Notes under the pieces: generated by a model
What the model saw: the letters and a program-made list of their open reading frames with translations, nothing else
What the model was told of the DNA's origin: nothing
The model's database searches: none
From: Pseudomonas taiwanensis
Lineage (GTDB): Bacteria > Pseudomonadota > Gammaproteobacteria > Pseudomonadales > Pseudomonadaceae
NCBI RefSeq assembly: GCF_013393345.1
Contig: NZ_QJRF01000040.1
Coordinates: forward strand, 248,001 to 312,000
DNA: 64,000 bases
Direction: 5' to 3'
Translations under genes and position numbers: made by a program
In this document: one piece after another, positions 17,070 to 25,562 of the stretch
Layout: every line of letters starts with the position of its first letter
How positions within the stretch are numbered: position 1 is the stretch's first letter

Positions 17070-17585
17070 TTACAGCACTTCGCGGCACCGCAGCATGGCG
17101 TCGCGGAGCATGTAGTTGACCAAGGTGGTGGAGACGCCCAGCGCCTCGCCGATTTCCTTCTGCTTCATGCCGTGGATGCGGTACATCTCGAACGCTCGGC
17201 GGGTGCGCTCCGGCATCTGCGCCATGACCTCGGCGATGCGTTCGAGTATCTGCTGGTCCGACACCCGCTCTTCCGGTGTACCCGCGTCGCAGATGACGGT
17301 GGCGTCGACTTCCGTCTCCACGCAGATCAGCCGTTCCTCCAGCAGGCGCCGCCGGTAGTGATCGATGGAGAGATTGCGCACGATGCGGGCCAGATACGAG
17401 CCCTTGGACCGGATGGTGTCAGGCACGCCGGGACCATCCAGCTTCATGTAGGCGTCATGCACGATGTCTTCAGCCTGGCTGCGGCAGCCGGTGATCCGTG
17501 TAGCGACCCTGATCAATCGGTCTCGCTGCTCGAAGAATACTTCGAGCAATGGGGACCCGCCCCCGGCCGCTCCTAGCTTCTGCAT
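17070..17585 (-). CDS. ECF sigma factor, FecI-like (iron-starvation type)
   Basis: 171-residue sigma-70 family ECF factor. Region 2 reads LLEVFFEQRDRLIRVATRITGCRSQAEDIVHDAYMKL with the -10 recognition segment SYLARIVRNLSIDHYRRR. Region 4 reads MPERTRRAFEMYRIHGMKQKEIGEALGVSTTLVNYMLRDAMLRC. Length and sequence fit FecI/FpvI-type factors, which serve cell-surface signalling with a FecR anti-sigma and a TonB receptor. ATG 17585 gives the normal family length, although the frame runs to 17657. A Fur-box-like element lies just upstream. Unusually, its FecR partner is divergent rather than downstream in the same operon. Confidence 0.9.
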   Translation of the reverse strand: MQKLGAAGGGSPLLEVFFEQRDRLIRVATRITGCRSQAEDIVHDAYMKLDGPGVPDTIRSKGSYLARIVRNLSIDHYRRRLLEERLICVETEVDATVICDAGTPEERVSDQQILERIAEVMAQMPERTRRAFEMYRIHGMKQKEIGEALGVSTTLVNYMLRDAMLRCREVL

Positions 17586-17638
17586 GAGACACCTGAATGA
17601 TTTGCGTTGAGTTTCGACGCCGCCGGCGAATTTATTCT

Positions 17639-17666
17639 GATTAAGAATTATTTTCAATAATCATTC
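17639..17666. promoter_or_regulatory. Fur-box-like element
   Basis: An AT-rich dyad in an otherwise GC-rich gap: AATTATT and AATAATCATT around 17646-17665 resemble overlapping GATAAT hexamers of the Fur consensus. It lies between the divergent sigma factor and FecR genes, so iron could control one or both. Confidence 0.55.
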
Positions 17667-17761
17667 ACTGCTGCATAGTGGCGCCGCCCCGGTCTGTAAT
17701 TGCCCTTCTGCGCAATTCAACGCTTCTAGTAAGCTTGCGAAAATTTTCACCTCTGATTCCG

Positions 17762-18730
17762 ATGCCAGATAGCCCATCCCCCCACGAATCGCTGCGTGCA
17801 ACAGCCGTAGACTGGTGCATCCGCCTGCATTCCGGCGAGTGCTCCGAGGCCGAGCTTCAGGCGTTCAAGCGCTGGCACGATGCCGATCCGGCACACGCGG
17901 CCGAGTACGCCAGGACGAGCAAGATCTGGCAGCTCAGCGTGAAGGTGCCACCGCTGCAGGAAGCACCGGCAATGGCACCTGCTCGGCGGCGTTCGCCGGT
18001 GCGGGTCATGGCGCGAGCAGCGGCAGTATTGCTGGTGCTCGGAGGCGCCTGGGCAGGCGGATGGTCGGTCGGCGTATTGCCCGGCAACGTTCGCTACTAC
18101 ATGGCCCAGGAAGACAGGCGGCAAATCAACCTGCCGGACCAGAGCCGCGTCGAGCTGAACCGCAGGACCAGCCTCTGGTACCTCGGCTACCGTGCACAGC
18201 GCAGCATCACGCTCACCGAAGGCGAGGCGTACTTCGATGTGCAGCGCGACGTTGGCAAACCCTTCCTGATCCGTACCGACAATGCCCAGGTCCGCGTCAC
18301 CGGTACCCACTTCAATATCTGGACCGCCCCACAGCGGACGACCGTGACCGTGACTCAAGGCACCGTGATCGCCTCGCCGCTCGCATCTGACCAGGCTTCC
18401 GAGCTCACCGCCGGCTTGCAGGCAGTATTCGTCCCGGGCCAGCCGCACCAGCTCAAACGGGTCGACCCAGCCAGCGCCGCTGCCTGGCGTAACGGCAGGC
18501 TGGTGCTCGATGACGCCAGCCTTCGCGAGGCCCTGCCGCAGATCAACCGCTACCTGGACCTGCCGCTGACGCTGGCGGATGACGGCGCCGCTGAGCTGCG
18601 CATCGGTGGCAGCTACGACACTGCGGAACTCGAGCAACTGGTATCCGCCCTCCCCCATATCCTCCCCGTCCTGGTCCGCCGCTCCGGCGACACGCTGCTC
18701 CTTTCCCACCGCCCCGTCAGCGCCCGTTGA
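17762..18730 (+). CDS. FecR-family anti-sigma / signal-transducing membrane protein
   Basis: 322-residue inner-membrane regulator. A short N-terminal cytoplasmic DUF4880-type segment (AVDWCIRLHSGECSEAELQAFKRWHDADPAHAAEYAR) contacts the sigma factor. One membrane helix (VMARAAAVLLVLGGAWAGGWSVG) follows, then the periplasmic FecR domain (INLPDQSRVELNRRTSLWY; GEAYFDVQRDVGKPFLIRTDNAQVRVTGTHFNIW) and a C-terminal STN-like contact domain (ALPQINRYLDLPLTLAD). ATG 17762 is chosen because family homology starts here. It is followed by a TonB-dependent receptor with an N-terminal signalling domain, completing a FecI-FecR-FecA-type set. Confidence 0.9.
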   Translation: MPDSPSPHESLRATAVDWCIRLHSGECSEAELQAFKRWHDADPAHAAEYARTSKIWQLSVKVPPLQEAPAMAPARRRSPVRVMARAAAVLLVLGGAWAGGWSVGVLPGNVRYYMAQEDRRQINLPDQSRVELNRRTSLWYLGYRAQRSITLTEGEAYFDVQRDVGKPFLIRTDNAQVRVTGTHFNIWTAPQRTTVTVTQGTVIASPLASDQASELTAGLQAVFVPGQPHQLKRVDPASAAAWRNGRLVLDDASLREALPQINRYLDLPLTLADDGAAELRIGGSYDTAELEQLVSALPHILPVLVRRSGDTLLLSHRPVSAR

Positions 18731-18965
18731 TTTCCGCCTAGCCAATCGGCAACCCCCTGCGAACCTGGTTTTTGCACTTTCTTCGCAAATGCCATTGAAA
18801 AAAATTCGCACTCGTCCGTCGTTGAGGGAAAGCCCCCAAAAGCGCTTCGTCATCGTGGCCGACAGGCCGGTGGCTGGCGCCGCGCCGGAGTCTTTCTTCA
18901 ATGCTTCCGCGCGACGACCAAGGCGCAGCGAACATCTGTCCAGCCCTACAAGAACCAGGAGCATC

Positions 18966-21350
18966 ATGAACAATCACCCACTGGACCACGCCAGGCATTA
19001 CCTGCACCGTTGCATCACCGGTGCAGCCGCCGGCCTCCTGCTCGCTGTGACATTGCCGGCGCAGGCCGAGCCGGTGCAGCTGAGCATTCCCGCGCAGCCC
19101 TTGTCTTCCGCCCTCGCCGCGCTGGGCAGCCAGGCGAACGTGCAGATCGTCTACAACCAGGACGTGGTCGCCGGGCTCAGGAGCAGCGGCGTGTCCGGGA
19201 CGATGGAACCTGCGGAGGCGCTGCGCCAGTTGCTGCAGGGCACGTCCATCACCTATCAGGTCAACGGCAGCCACATCATGCTTACCGCTGCCAATGACGA
19301 AGGGGCTGCGTTCGCCCTGCCGACCACCAGCATCGTCGGCCAGGCGTACAGCTCGGTCAGTCCGGATGACGGCTACGTGGCCAAGCGCGCATCCGCCGGC
19401 ACCAAGACCGATACGCCGATCATCGAAACGCCCTACTCGGTTTCCGTCGTCACCCGCGAGCAGATCGAAGCCCAGCAACCGAAGACCGTCGCCCAGGCGC
19501 TGCGCTATACACCGGGCGTCAATGCCGAGCTGGCGGGCCCGCAGTTCGTGACCGACCAACTGATGATCCGGGGCTTCCAGCAAGGCACGGGGCGCATGCT
19601 GCGTGACGGCACCCGCACCTTCCTCCCCGATTTTCTCGGTTGGGACGCCCCGGAGCCCTATGGCCTGGAACGCATCGAAGTTTTGCGCGGCGCCAGCTCG
19701 GTGCTTTATGGCGCCACCGATCCGGGCGGCCAGATCAACCTGGTGAGCAAACGCCCGACCACCGAGCCCCTGCGCGAAGTGCAATTGCAGGCCGGCAACC
19801 TCGATTACAAGCAAGGTGCATTCGACCTCGGCGACGCCCTGGATGAGGAAGGTGTCTGGAGCTATCGCCTGACCGGGCTGTTCCGCGAAGCCGATGCCCA
19901 GACCGACCACATCACCAACCGCCGCCAGTACTTGGCCCCGGCCATCAGCTACCGTCCCAGCGATGACACCGAGCTGACCTTCCTCGGCGAATACCAGAAG
20001 CAGACCGGCAACTTCGCCAACGCACTGCCCGCCTCCGGTACGGTGTTCCGTGATCCGCGCGGTCGCCTGGACCGCGATACCTACGTCGGCGACAGCGCCT
20101 TCGACTTCATGACCAACGAGAAAACCTCGGCGGGTTACGTCTTCGAGCACCGCTTCGACGAGATCTGGACCCTGCGCCAGAACGTCCGCTACAGCTATTA
20201 CCGGCAATCCAGCGCCGAGCTCGCCCTGTTCGGTCCGGCAGGTGGCGGCCAGTACTCGCGCTTTGCCGACCAGCGCAAGGGCGATGGCCGCCTGTTCACC
20301 ATGGACACGCAAGTGCAGGCCAATTTCTTCACCGGCGACCTGGACCACACCCTGCTGACCGGCGTCGACTACAACAATGGCAAGTTCGACCAGGAGCAGG
20401 CGCTCAGCTTCGTCGGGGAAACCTTCGACCCCTTCAACCCGGTGTATGGCCAGCCGTTGACCCTGTTCCCGGTTATCAACAACGACTACGAGCAGAAGCT
20501 GGCCCAGACCGGCGTCTACCTGCAGGACCAACTCAAGTTCGACAACTGGGTGTTCCTGCTGGGCGGTCGCTACGACTGGGCTACCGACCGGAACGATGGC
20601 CGCTCCCCACAAACCCAGAAGGACGAAAAATTCAGCGGTCGCGCCGGTATCGTCTACCTCTTCGAGAACGGCCTGGCCCCTTACCTGAGCTACAGCGAGT
20701 CCTTCCTCCCGGTGATGGGCTCCACCCTGAACAACTCGCAACTGGACCCGGAAACCGGCAAGCAGTACGAGCTGGGCCTGAAGTATGAGCCGCCGGGCGG
20801 AAGCAGCCTGTACACCATCGCCGTGTTCGACCTGACCAAGCAGAACGTCACCGAAACCGTGGGGCCTGACCGCATCCAGGAAGGCGAGGTGCGCTCCAAG
20901 GGCGTCGAGCTGGAAGCCAAGACGGAGATCACCCGTGGCTTCAACCTGATCGGCAGCTACACCTGGAACGACGTGGAAGTCACCGAGTCCGAAAGCGGCA
21001 TCGAGGGCAACACCCCGTTCCGCGTACCGGAGCACATGGCGTCGATCTGGGGTGACTACGTGATCCAGGGCGGTGCGCTGGAGGGCCTGCGCATCGGCGC
21101 TGGCGCGCGCTACGTAGGCAGTACCTACGGCGACCGGGAGAACAGCTTCAAGGTGGACAGCTACAGCGTCGTGGACGCCCTGATCAGCTACCAGCTGGGC
21201 AAGGTGGATGCCTCCCTCGATGGCGTGGAAGTCTCGCTGAACGCCGCCAACCTGTTCGACGAAGAATACGTGGCCGGCTGCTTCAGCGCCGTCGGTTGCC
21301 AGTACGGGCAGCAGCGCACCGTCTACGGCACCGTCACCTACAACTGGTAA
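18966..21350 (+). CDS. TonB-dependent siderophore receptor with N-terminal signalling domain
   Basis: 794-residue outer-membrane receptor. A signal peptide ends at LPAQA. An STN (secretin/TonB short N-terminal) signalling domain follows at about residues 35-105 (PAQPLSSALAALGSQANVQIVYNQDVVAG), then the plug (IETPYSVSVVTREQIEAQQPKTVAQALRYTPGV; RGFQQGTGRMLRDG; ERIEVLRGASSVLYGATDPGGQINLVSKRP), and a 22-strand barrel ending in YGTVTYNW. The plug resembles hydroxamate (ferrichrome/ferrioxamine) receptors such as FiuA or FoxA; the actual ligand is inference. AGGAGC precedes ATG 18966. The STN domain and the upstream FecR predict cell-surface signalling to the ECF sigma. Confidence 0.93.
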   Translation: MNNHPLDHARHYLHRCITGAAAGLLLAVTLPAQAEPVQLSIPAQPLSSALAALGSQANVQIVYNQDVVAGLRSSGVSGTMEPAEALRQLLQGTSITYQVNGSHIMLTAANDEGAAFALPTTSIVGQAYSSVSPDDGYVAKRASAGTKTDTPIIETPYSVSVVTREQIEAQQPKTVAQALRYTPGVNAELAGPQFVTDQLMIRGFQQGTGRMLRDGTRTFLPDFLGWDAPEPYGLERIEVLRGASSVLYGATDPGGQINLVSKRPTTEPLREVQLQAGNLDYKQGAFDLGDALDEEGVWSYRLTGLFREADAQTDHITNRRQYLAPAISYRPSDDTELTFLGEYQKQTGNFANALPASGTVFRDPRGRLDRDTYVGDSAFDFMTNEKTSAGYVFEHRFDEIWTLRQNVRYSYYRQSSAELALFGPAGGGQYSRFADQRKGDGRLFTMDTQVQANFFTGDLDHTLLTGVDYNNGKFDQEQALSFVGETFDPFNPVYGQPLTLFPVINNDYEQKLAQTGVYLQDQLKFDNWVFLLGGRYDWATDRNDGRSPQTQKDEKFSGRAGIVYLFENGLAPYLSYSESFLPVMGSTLNNSQLDPETGKQYELGLKYEPPGGSSLYTIAVFDLTKQNVTETVGPDRIQEGEVRSKGVELEAKTEITRGFNLIGSYTWNDVEVTESESGIEGNTPFRVPEHMASIWGDYVIQGGALEGLRIGAGARYVGSTYGDRENSFKVDSYSVVDALISYQLGKVDASLDGVEVSLNAANLFDEEYVAGCFSAVGCQYGQQRTVYGTVTYNW

Positions 21351-21484
21351 TGCCGGCTCCGGCGACCAAGGCTTGCAGCCTGGCCGCCGGACAAAGCGAT
21401 CCTCCATCCGGCACCCCATGGATGCTCAGGTGGCGCAGGCCCGGTACAATGCGCCCCCTGCATACGTGCCGGACCGTGATTGCC

Positions 21485-23488
21485 ATGTCTTTGCCCAAGA
21501 ACCAATTAGAACTGCTCAGCCCCGCCCGCGACGTCAATATCGCCCGCGAGGCCATTCTGCATGGCGCCGACGCCGTGTACATCGGCGGCCCAAGTTTCGG
21601 CGCCCGCCACAACGCCTGCAACGAAGTGGCGGATATCGCCAAACTGGTGGAATTCGCCCACCACTTCCATGTGCGCGTGTTCGTCACCATCAACACCATC
21701 CTCCACGACGACGAACTGGAACCGGCGCGCAAGCTGATCCACGAGCTGTACGACGCTGGCGTCGATGCGCTGATCGTGCAGGACATGGGCGTCCTCGAAC
21801 TGGACATCCCGCCCATCGAGCTGCACGCCAGCACCCAGACCGACATCCGCACCGTGGAGCGCGCAAAGTTCCTCGACCAGGCCGGGTTCTCCCAACTGGT
21901 GCTCGCCCGCGAACTGGACCTCAAGCAGATCCGTGCCATCGCCAATGAAACCGATGCTGCCATCGAGTTCTTCATCCATGGTGCCCTCTGCGTCGCCTTC
22001 TCCGGGCAGTGCAACATCTCCCACGCCCAGACCGGTCGCAGCGCCAACCGGGGCGACTGCTCCCAGGCCTGTCGCCTGCCCTACACCCTCAAGGATGACC
22101 AGGGCCGCGTAGTGGCTTTCGAGAAGCACCTGCTGTCGATGAAAGACAACAACCAGAGCGCGAACCTGAGCGCCCTGGTGGACGCCGGCGTGCGCTCGTT
22201 CAAGATCGAAGGCCGCTACAAGGATGCGAGCTACGTCAAGAACATCACCGCGTACTACCGCCAGCGCCTGGACGGCATCCTCGCCGAGCGCCCCGACCTG
22301 GCCCGCGCCTCCAGCGGCCGCACGGATCACTTCTTCGTGCCGGACCCGGACAAGACCTTCCACCGTGGCAGCACCGACTATTTCGTCACCGAACGCAAGA
22401 TCGACATCGGCGCCTTCGACACGCCGACCTTCACGGGCCTGCTGGTTGGGCAGGTGGAGAAAGTCGGCAAGCGCGACCTGATTGCCGTGACCCATGAGCC
22501 GCTGTCCAACGGTGACGGCCTCAACGTGCTGATCAAGCGCGAGGTTGTCGGCTTCCGTGCGAACATCGCCGAATTGAAAGGCGAGTTCGAGGAAGAAGGT
22601 GAAAAGCGCTGGCGCTACCGCGTCGAGCCCAACGAAATGCCCGCCGGCCTGTCGCGGCTACGCCCGAATCACCCGCTGTCCCGCAACCTGGACCACAACT
22701 GGCAACAGGCGCTGCTGAAGACTTCGGCGGAACGTCGAGTTGGCGTGAGCTGGAAAGCCAGCCTGCGCGAAGACGGCCTGGAGCTGACCGCCACCAGCGA
22801 GGAAGGCGTGAACGCCAGCGTGAGGCTGGACGGTCCGTTCGGGGCGGCGAACAAACCCGAACAGGCCCTGGAGCAACTGCATGACCTGCTGGGCCAGCTT
22901 GGCACCACCAGCTATCACGCTCAGAACATCGAATTGGATGCGCCGCAGGCGTATTTCATCCCCGCGTCCCAGCTCAAGGCCCTGCGCCGCGAAGCGATCG
23001 AAGCGCTGACCGCAGCCCGTGTAGCCGCTCACCCCCATGGCAGCCGCAAGGCCGTCAGCGTGCCGCCGCCGGTGTACCCGGAAGCCCACCTGTCGTTCCT
23101 CTTCAACGTCTACAACCAGAAGGCTCGGGACTTCTATCACCGTTACGGCGTGCAGTTGATCGATGCAGCCTACGAGGCGCACGAGGAAGCTGGCGAAGTC
23201 CCGGTGATGATCACCAAGCACTGCCTGCGGTTCTCCTTCAACCTGTGCCCGAAACAGGCCAAGGGCGTGACCGGCGTGCGCACCAAGGTGGCGCCGATGC
23301 AATTGGTCCACGGGGATGAAGTGCTGACCCTGAAGTTCGACTGCAAACCCTGCGAGATGCACGTGGTGGGCAAGATGAAGGGCCACATCCTCGACCTGCC
23401 GCAACCGGGCAGCGCGGCGAGCAATGTCGTGGGCCAGATCACCCCGGACGATCTGCTCAAGACCATCCGCCATCGCGGGCCGCACTGA
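21485..23488 (+). CDS. rlhA: U32-family peptidase-like protein, 23S rRNA C2501 hydroxylation factor
   Basis: 667-residue member of peptidase family U32 matching E. coli RlhA (YdcP), needed for 5-hydroxycytidine at 23S rRNA C2501. The N-terminal TIM-barrel-like half starts LELLSPARDVNIAREAILHGADAVYIGGPSFGAR. The U32 signature EFFIHGALCVAFSGQCNISH, with Cys residues that can hold a cofactor, is followed by GDCSQACRLPY and FKIEGRYKDASYVKNIT. The C-terminal collagenase-like part has KHCLRFSFNLCPKQ and LKFDCKPCEMHV. ATG 21485 fits the family start; TACAAT lies about 40 bases upstream. Transcribed alone. Confidence 0.9.
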   Translation: MSLPKNQLELLSPARDVNIAREAILHGADAVYIGGPSFGARHNACNEVADIAKLVEFAHHFHVRVFVTINTILHDDELEPARKLIHELYDAGVDALIVQDMGVLELDIPPIELHASTQTDIRTVERAKFLDQAGFSQLVLARELDLKQIRAIANETDAAIEFFIHGALCVAFSGQCNISHAQTGRSANRGDCSQACRLPYTLKDDQGRVVAFEKHLLSMKDNNQSANLSALVDAGVRSFKIEGRYKDASYVKNITAYYRQRLDGILAERPDLARASSGRTDHFFVPDPDKTFHRGSTDYFVTERKIDIGAFDTPTFTGLLVGQVEKVGKRDLIAVTHEPLSNGDGLNVLIKREVVGFRANIAELKGEFEEEGEKRWRYRVEPNEMPAGLSRLRPNHPLSRNLDHNWQQALLKTSAERRVGVSWKASLREDGLELTATSEEGVNASVRLDGPFGAANKPEQALEQLHDLLGQLGTTSYHAQNIELDAPQAYFIPASQLKALRREAIEALTAARVAAHPHGSRKAVSVPPPVYPEAHLSFLFNVYNQKARDFYHRYGVQLIDAAYEAHEEAGEVPVMITKHCLRFSFNLCPKQAKGVTGVRTKVAPMQLVHGDEVLTLKFDCKPCEMHVVGKMKGHILDLPQPGSAASNVVGQITPDDLLKTIRHRGPH

Positions 23489-23530
23489 GCCCAGGCGAGC
23501 AGCGCCCGCCCCCGCTAGTGGTCGCCAACC

Positions 23531-23592
23531 GGGGCACTCGCGCTGCAGTGCCCCTTCATCGGGACTGGCTCGCTGATTGCTCGGCGAGCCAG
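23531..23592. terminator. Two hairpins between convergent genes
   Basis: Hairpin 1 is GGGGCACT (23531-23538) / AGTGCCCC (23547-23554), followed by TTCATC. Hairpin 2 is CTGGCTCGC (23565-23573) / GCGAGCCAG (23584-23592). They separate rlhA from the convergent SH3-domain gene and probably end one or both transcripts. Confidence 0.5.
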
Positions 23593-23596
23593 CCGA

Positions 23597-24265
23597 TCAG
23601 ACCCACTGATCGTTACGCTTGCGCCGCACTCGCAGGAAAGTCGGCAGGATCAGCCCGGCCAGCAGTCCCGCACCGGCGATGCTGCCGCCGTAGACCATGT
23701 AGCGCATCAGCACCTGCTTGTTCTCGTCGCCCAGTTGCGCCTGCGCATCACGCAGTTCGGAGCGCGCCTGGGTCAGTTCGGCATCCAGTGCCGAGCGCGC
23801 CGCCTGCAGCTCGTCGATCAGCTTCTTGCGTGCATCCAGCGTCTCCTGCATGCCCTGAACACGGGACTTCCACGAATCGTCGATACCGGCGAGCTGCGCA
23901 CTGAGCTCCGTCACTTTCTGCTCGAGCTGCGGCAGGCGCTCGGCCTGGCCGGGCACTTCCTGCAGGTCACGGCTGGGAATCCACACACTGCTGCCGTTCT
24001 GGCCGCGAACCTGGCTGTAGTCGCCCTGGGTCGTGAGCAGCTCGACTTTCTGCCCGGAAGAGAGCGTACCCACGATGCGATATCCGTCGGTCGGGCCGCT
24101 ACGAACGTAGGTCGTCAGGCTGTCGCTCACCCAGCGCACGTTGCCGGCGGGTTCCTCCGCGTGGACCGATCCCCCGGACATCAACAGGCCACCCAGCATG
24201 AGGGCGCCGAAGGCACGGGACTGGAGCGGGGAAACACGGGCGTGGAAACGACGGAACAGGGTCAT
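23597..24265 (-). CDS. SH3-domain membrane protein (TIGR04211/YgiM-like)
   Basis: 222-residue exported, membrane-anchored protein. An N-terminal signal sequence (about 1-35, ending SVHAEE) is followed by a bacterial SH3b domain (about 40-100; WVSDSLTTYVRSGPTDGYRIVGTLSSGQKVELL, then SVWIPSRDL). A long coiled coil comes next (about 105-180, EQKVTELSAQL ... AALDAELTQARSELRDAQAQL-type heptads), then one C-terminal transmembrane helix (YGGSIAGAGLLAGLILPTFL) and a short basic tail RVRRKRNDQWV. This is the layout of the TIGR04211/YgiM group, linked to the cell envelope but of undefined role. ATG 24265 is preferred over the TTG at 24271. Confidence 0.88.
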   Translation of the reverse strand: MTLFRRFHARVSPLQSRAFGALMLGGLLMSGGSVHAEEPAGNVRWVSDSLTTYVRSGPTDGYRIVGTLSSGQKVELLTTQGDYSQVRGQNGSSVWIPSRDLQEVPGQAERLPQLEQKVTELSAQLAGIDDSWKSRVQGMQETLDARKKLIDELQAARSALDAELTQARSELRDAQAQLGDENKQVLMRYMVYGGSIAGAGLLAGLILPTFLRVRRKRNDQWV

Positions 24266-24490
24266 GGGCAATCTTCACATGGCGATGGGGACAAAACCCG
24301 GCAAACGGGCATGAAAAAAGCCGGCCAGGCAAATTGCTCCAGAACGGTAAGCGATCAGGATGGAACGGAAGGCAGCGAGTCGCCCAGGTAGCGAAAAGCC
24401 ATGCAATCCACCCAGTGGGCCGACAGCAGACAGACCGCGTACGTGTGGATTGAGTTCACTCGCGGCAAAAGTGCGGGATGGACGGTCTGC

Positions 24491-24566
24491 AATGGCACCA
24501 ACCCAGTGGGAGCGAATTCATTCGCGAAGCGGACGGCAGGTCCGCCAATCGTTGGGCTTCGCGTAG
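24491..24566. repeat. Palindrome-containing direct repeat, copy 1
   Basis: Starts AATGGCACCAACCCAGTGGG and ends GGGCTTCGCGTAG. It differs from copy 2 at only a few positions and includes GAGCGAATTCATTCGC, a pseudomonad REP core variant. Confidence 0.75.
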
Positions 24567-24670
24567 CTCAGCCACAACCTACGGCCCCACTCCGAGCGGG
24601 CTCGCAACAGCCCTCACCCCCGGCCCCTCTCCCAATGGGCGAGGGGTGATTCGCGCCGGCACCGCCCTGC

Positions 24671-24746
24671 CATGGCACCAACCCTGTGGGAGCGAATTCA
24701 TTCGCGAAGCGGGCCGCAGGTCCGCCAATCGTTGGGCTTCGCATAG
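24671..24746. repeat. Palindrome-containing direct repeat, copy 2
   Basis: Same unit as 24491-24566 in the same orientation, 180 bases downstream. Related half-units occur at 50040-50400. Confidence 0.75.
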
Positions 24747-24774
24747 ATCGGGCCTACGACTGCCCGCATTAGCC

Positions 24775-25425
24775 TCAGAGGGTGGTGATGAGGCGCTCGG
24801 AAGGCAGGCGCGATTTGGGCAGGTCGGCGTTGAAATCCGTCTCGCTGCGGTGCCCCAGGGCCACCATGACCACGCTGGTGTAACCCTGCTCGCGAAGACC
24901 CAATTCGGCATCCAGCGATTGCGCATCGAAGCCCTCCATCGGCGTGGCATCCACGCCAAGGGCCGCGGCACCGAGCAGCAGCGTGCCCAGGGCCAGATAG
25001 GCCTGCTTCTCCATCCAGTGCTGCAGGTCCTGGCGCTCGCGGTGCAGATTCACATACGTCTGCCGGGTGCGCAGTTGGCCGGCGCGGGCCTCTTCGTCAC
25101 GGAAGCGGCCGTCTTCCTGCTCCTGCTCCAGAACCTGCGACAGATGGGCATCGGTCATATCCATACGGGCGCAGATGAGGATTACGTGCGACGCGTCCAG
25201 CACCTTGGGCTGGTTGTAGGCGTAAGGCCCTTGGGTACCTTTGGCCAGGCGGGCCTTGCCTTCGTCAGTGCCGGCGACCACGAAGTGCCAGGGCTGGGAA
25301 TTGACCGACGAGGGCGCCTGCCGGAGCAGCGCCAGCAGCTCGTCGATGGTCGGCTGGGCAATGCGCCGAGCCGGGTCGTAGGCCTTGGTGGTATAGCGCT
25401 GGCTGGCAAGGGAAGCGGGATTCAT
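24775..25425 (-). CDS. nfsB: Oxygen-insensitive NAD(P)H nitroreductase NfsB-type
   Basis: 216-residue FMN enzyme close in layout to E. coli NfsB. YTTKAYDPARRI is the FMN phosphate region, APSSVNSQPWHFVVAGTDEGKARLAK the flavin-binding turn, KQAYLALGTLLLGAAALGVDATPMEGFD the core helix and active-site loop, and VALGHRSETDFNADLPKSRLP the C-terminal tail shared with NfsB. It reduces nitroaromatics and quinones by two-electron steps. ATG 25425 is the family start; the frame is open to 25539. It is unlike the nitroreductase at 4.1 kb, which belongs to another subgroup. Confidence 0.9.
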   Translation of the reverse strand: MNPASLASQRYTTKAYDPARRIAQPTIDELLALLRQAPSSVNSQPWHFVVAGTDEGKARLAKGTQGPYAYNQPKVLDASHVILICARMDMTDAHLSQVLEQEQEDGRFRDEEARAGQLRTRQTYVNLHRERQDLQHWMEKQAYLALGTLLLGAAALGVDATPMEGFDAQSLDAELGLREQGYTSVVMVALGHRSETDFNADLPKSRLPSERLITTL

Positions 25426-25562
25426 GGTTGCACTCCGGGTTTCGGTGACGGTATGGGCGCGGAGTGTGACGGGGATGTGCAGGCGCAAACAGCGGCCGGA
25501 TGGAGAAGGACTTTCAAAGGAAATACGAAAATGAATCACGCTCAGCGGTTATTTTCGTCGCG

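Larger units (their letters stand above)
24266..24774. other. Intergenic region with a 76-base direct repeat and REP-like hairpins
   Basis: No gene is credible here. Two near-identical blocks (24491-24566 and 24671-24746) contain the GTGGGAGCGAATTCATTCGCGAAGC palindrome family followed by GCAGGTCCGCCAATCG. Between them is a CCCCTCTCCC-N-GGGCGAGGGG hairpin (near 24616-24648). The region is a landing zone for small palindromic repeats. Confidence 0.6.

Noticed and set aside
18738-21419. Very long open frame on the minus strand across the TonB receptor
   Set aside because: It mirrors the receptor codons (GC-rich third positions open the antisense frame), has no family signature and no ribosome site, and the plus-strand protein is clearly real.
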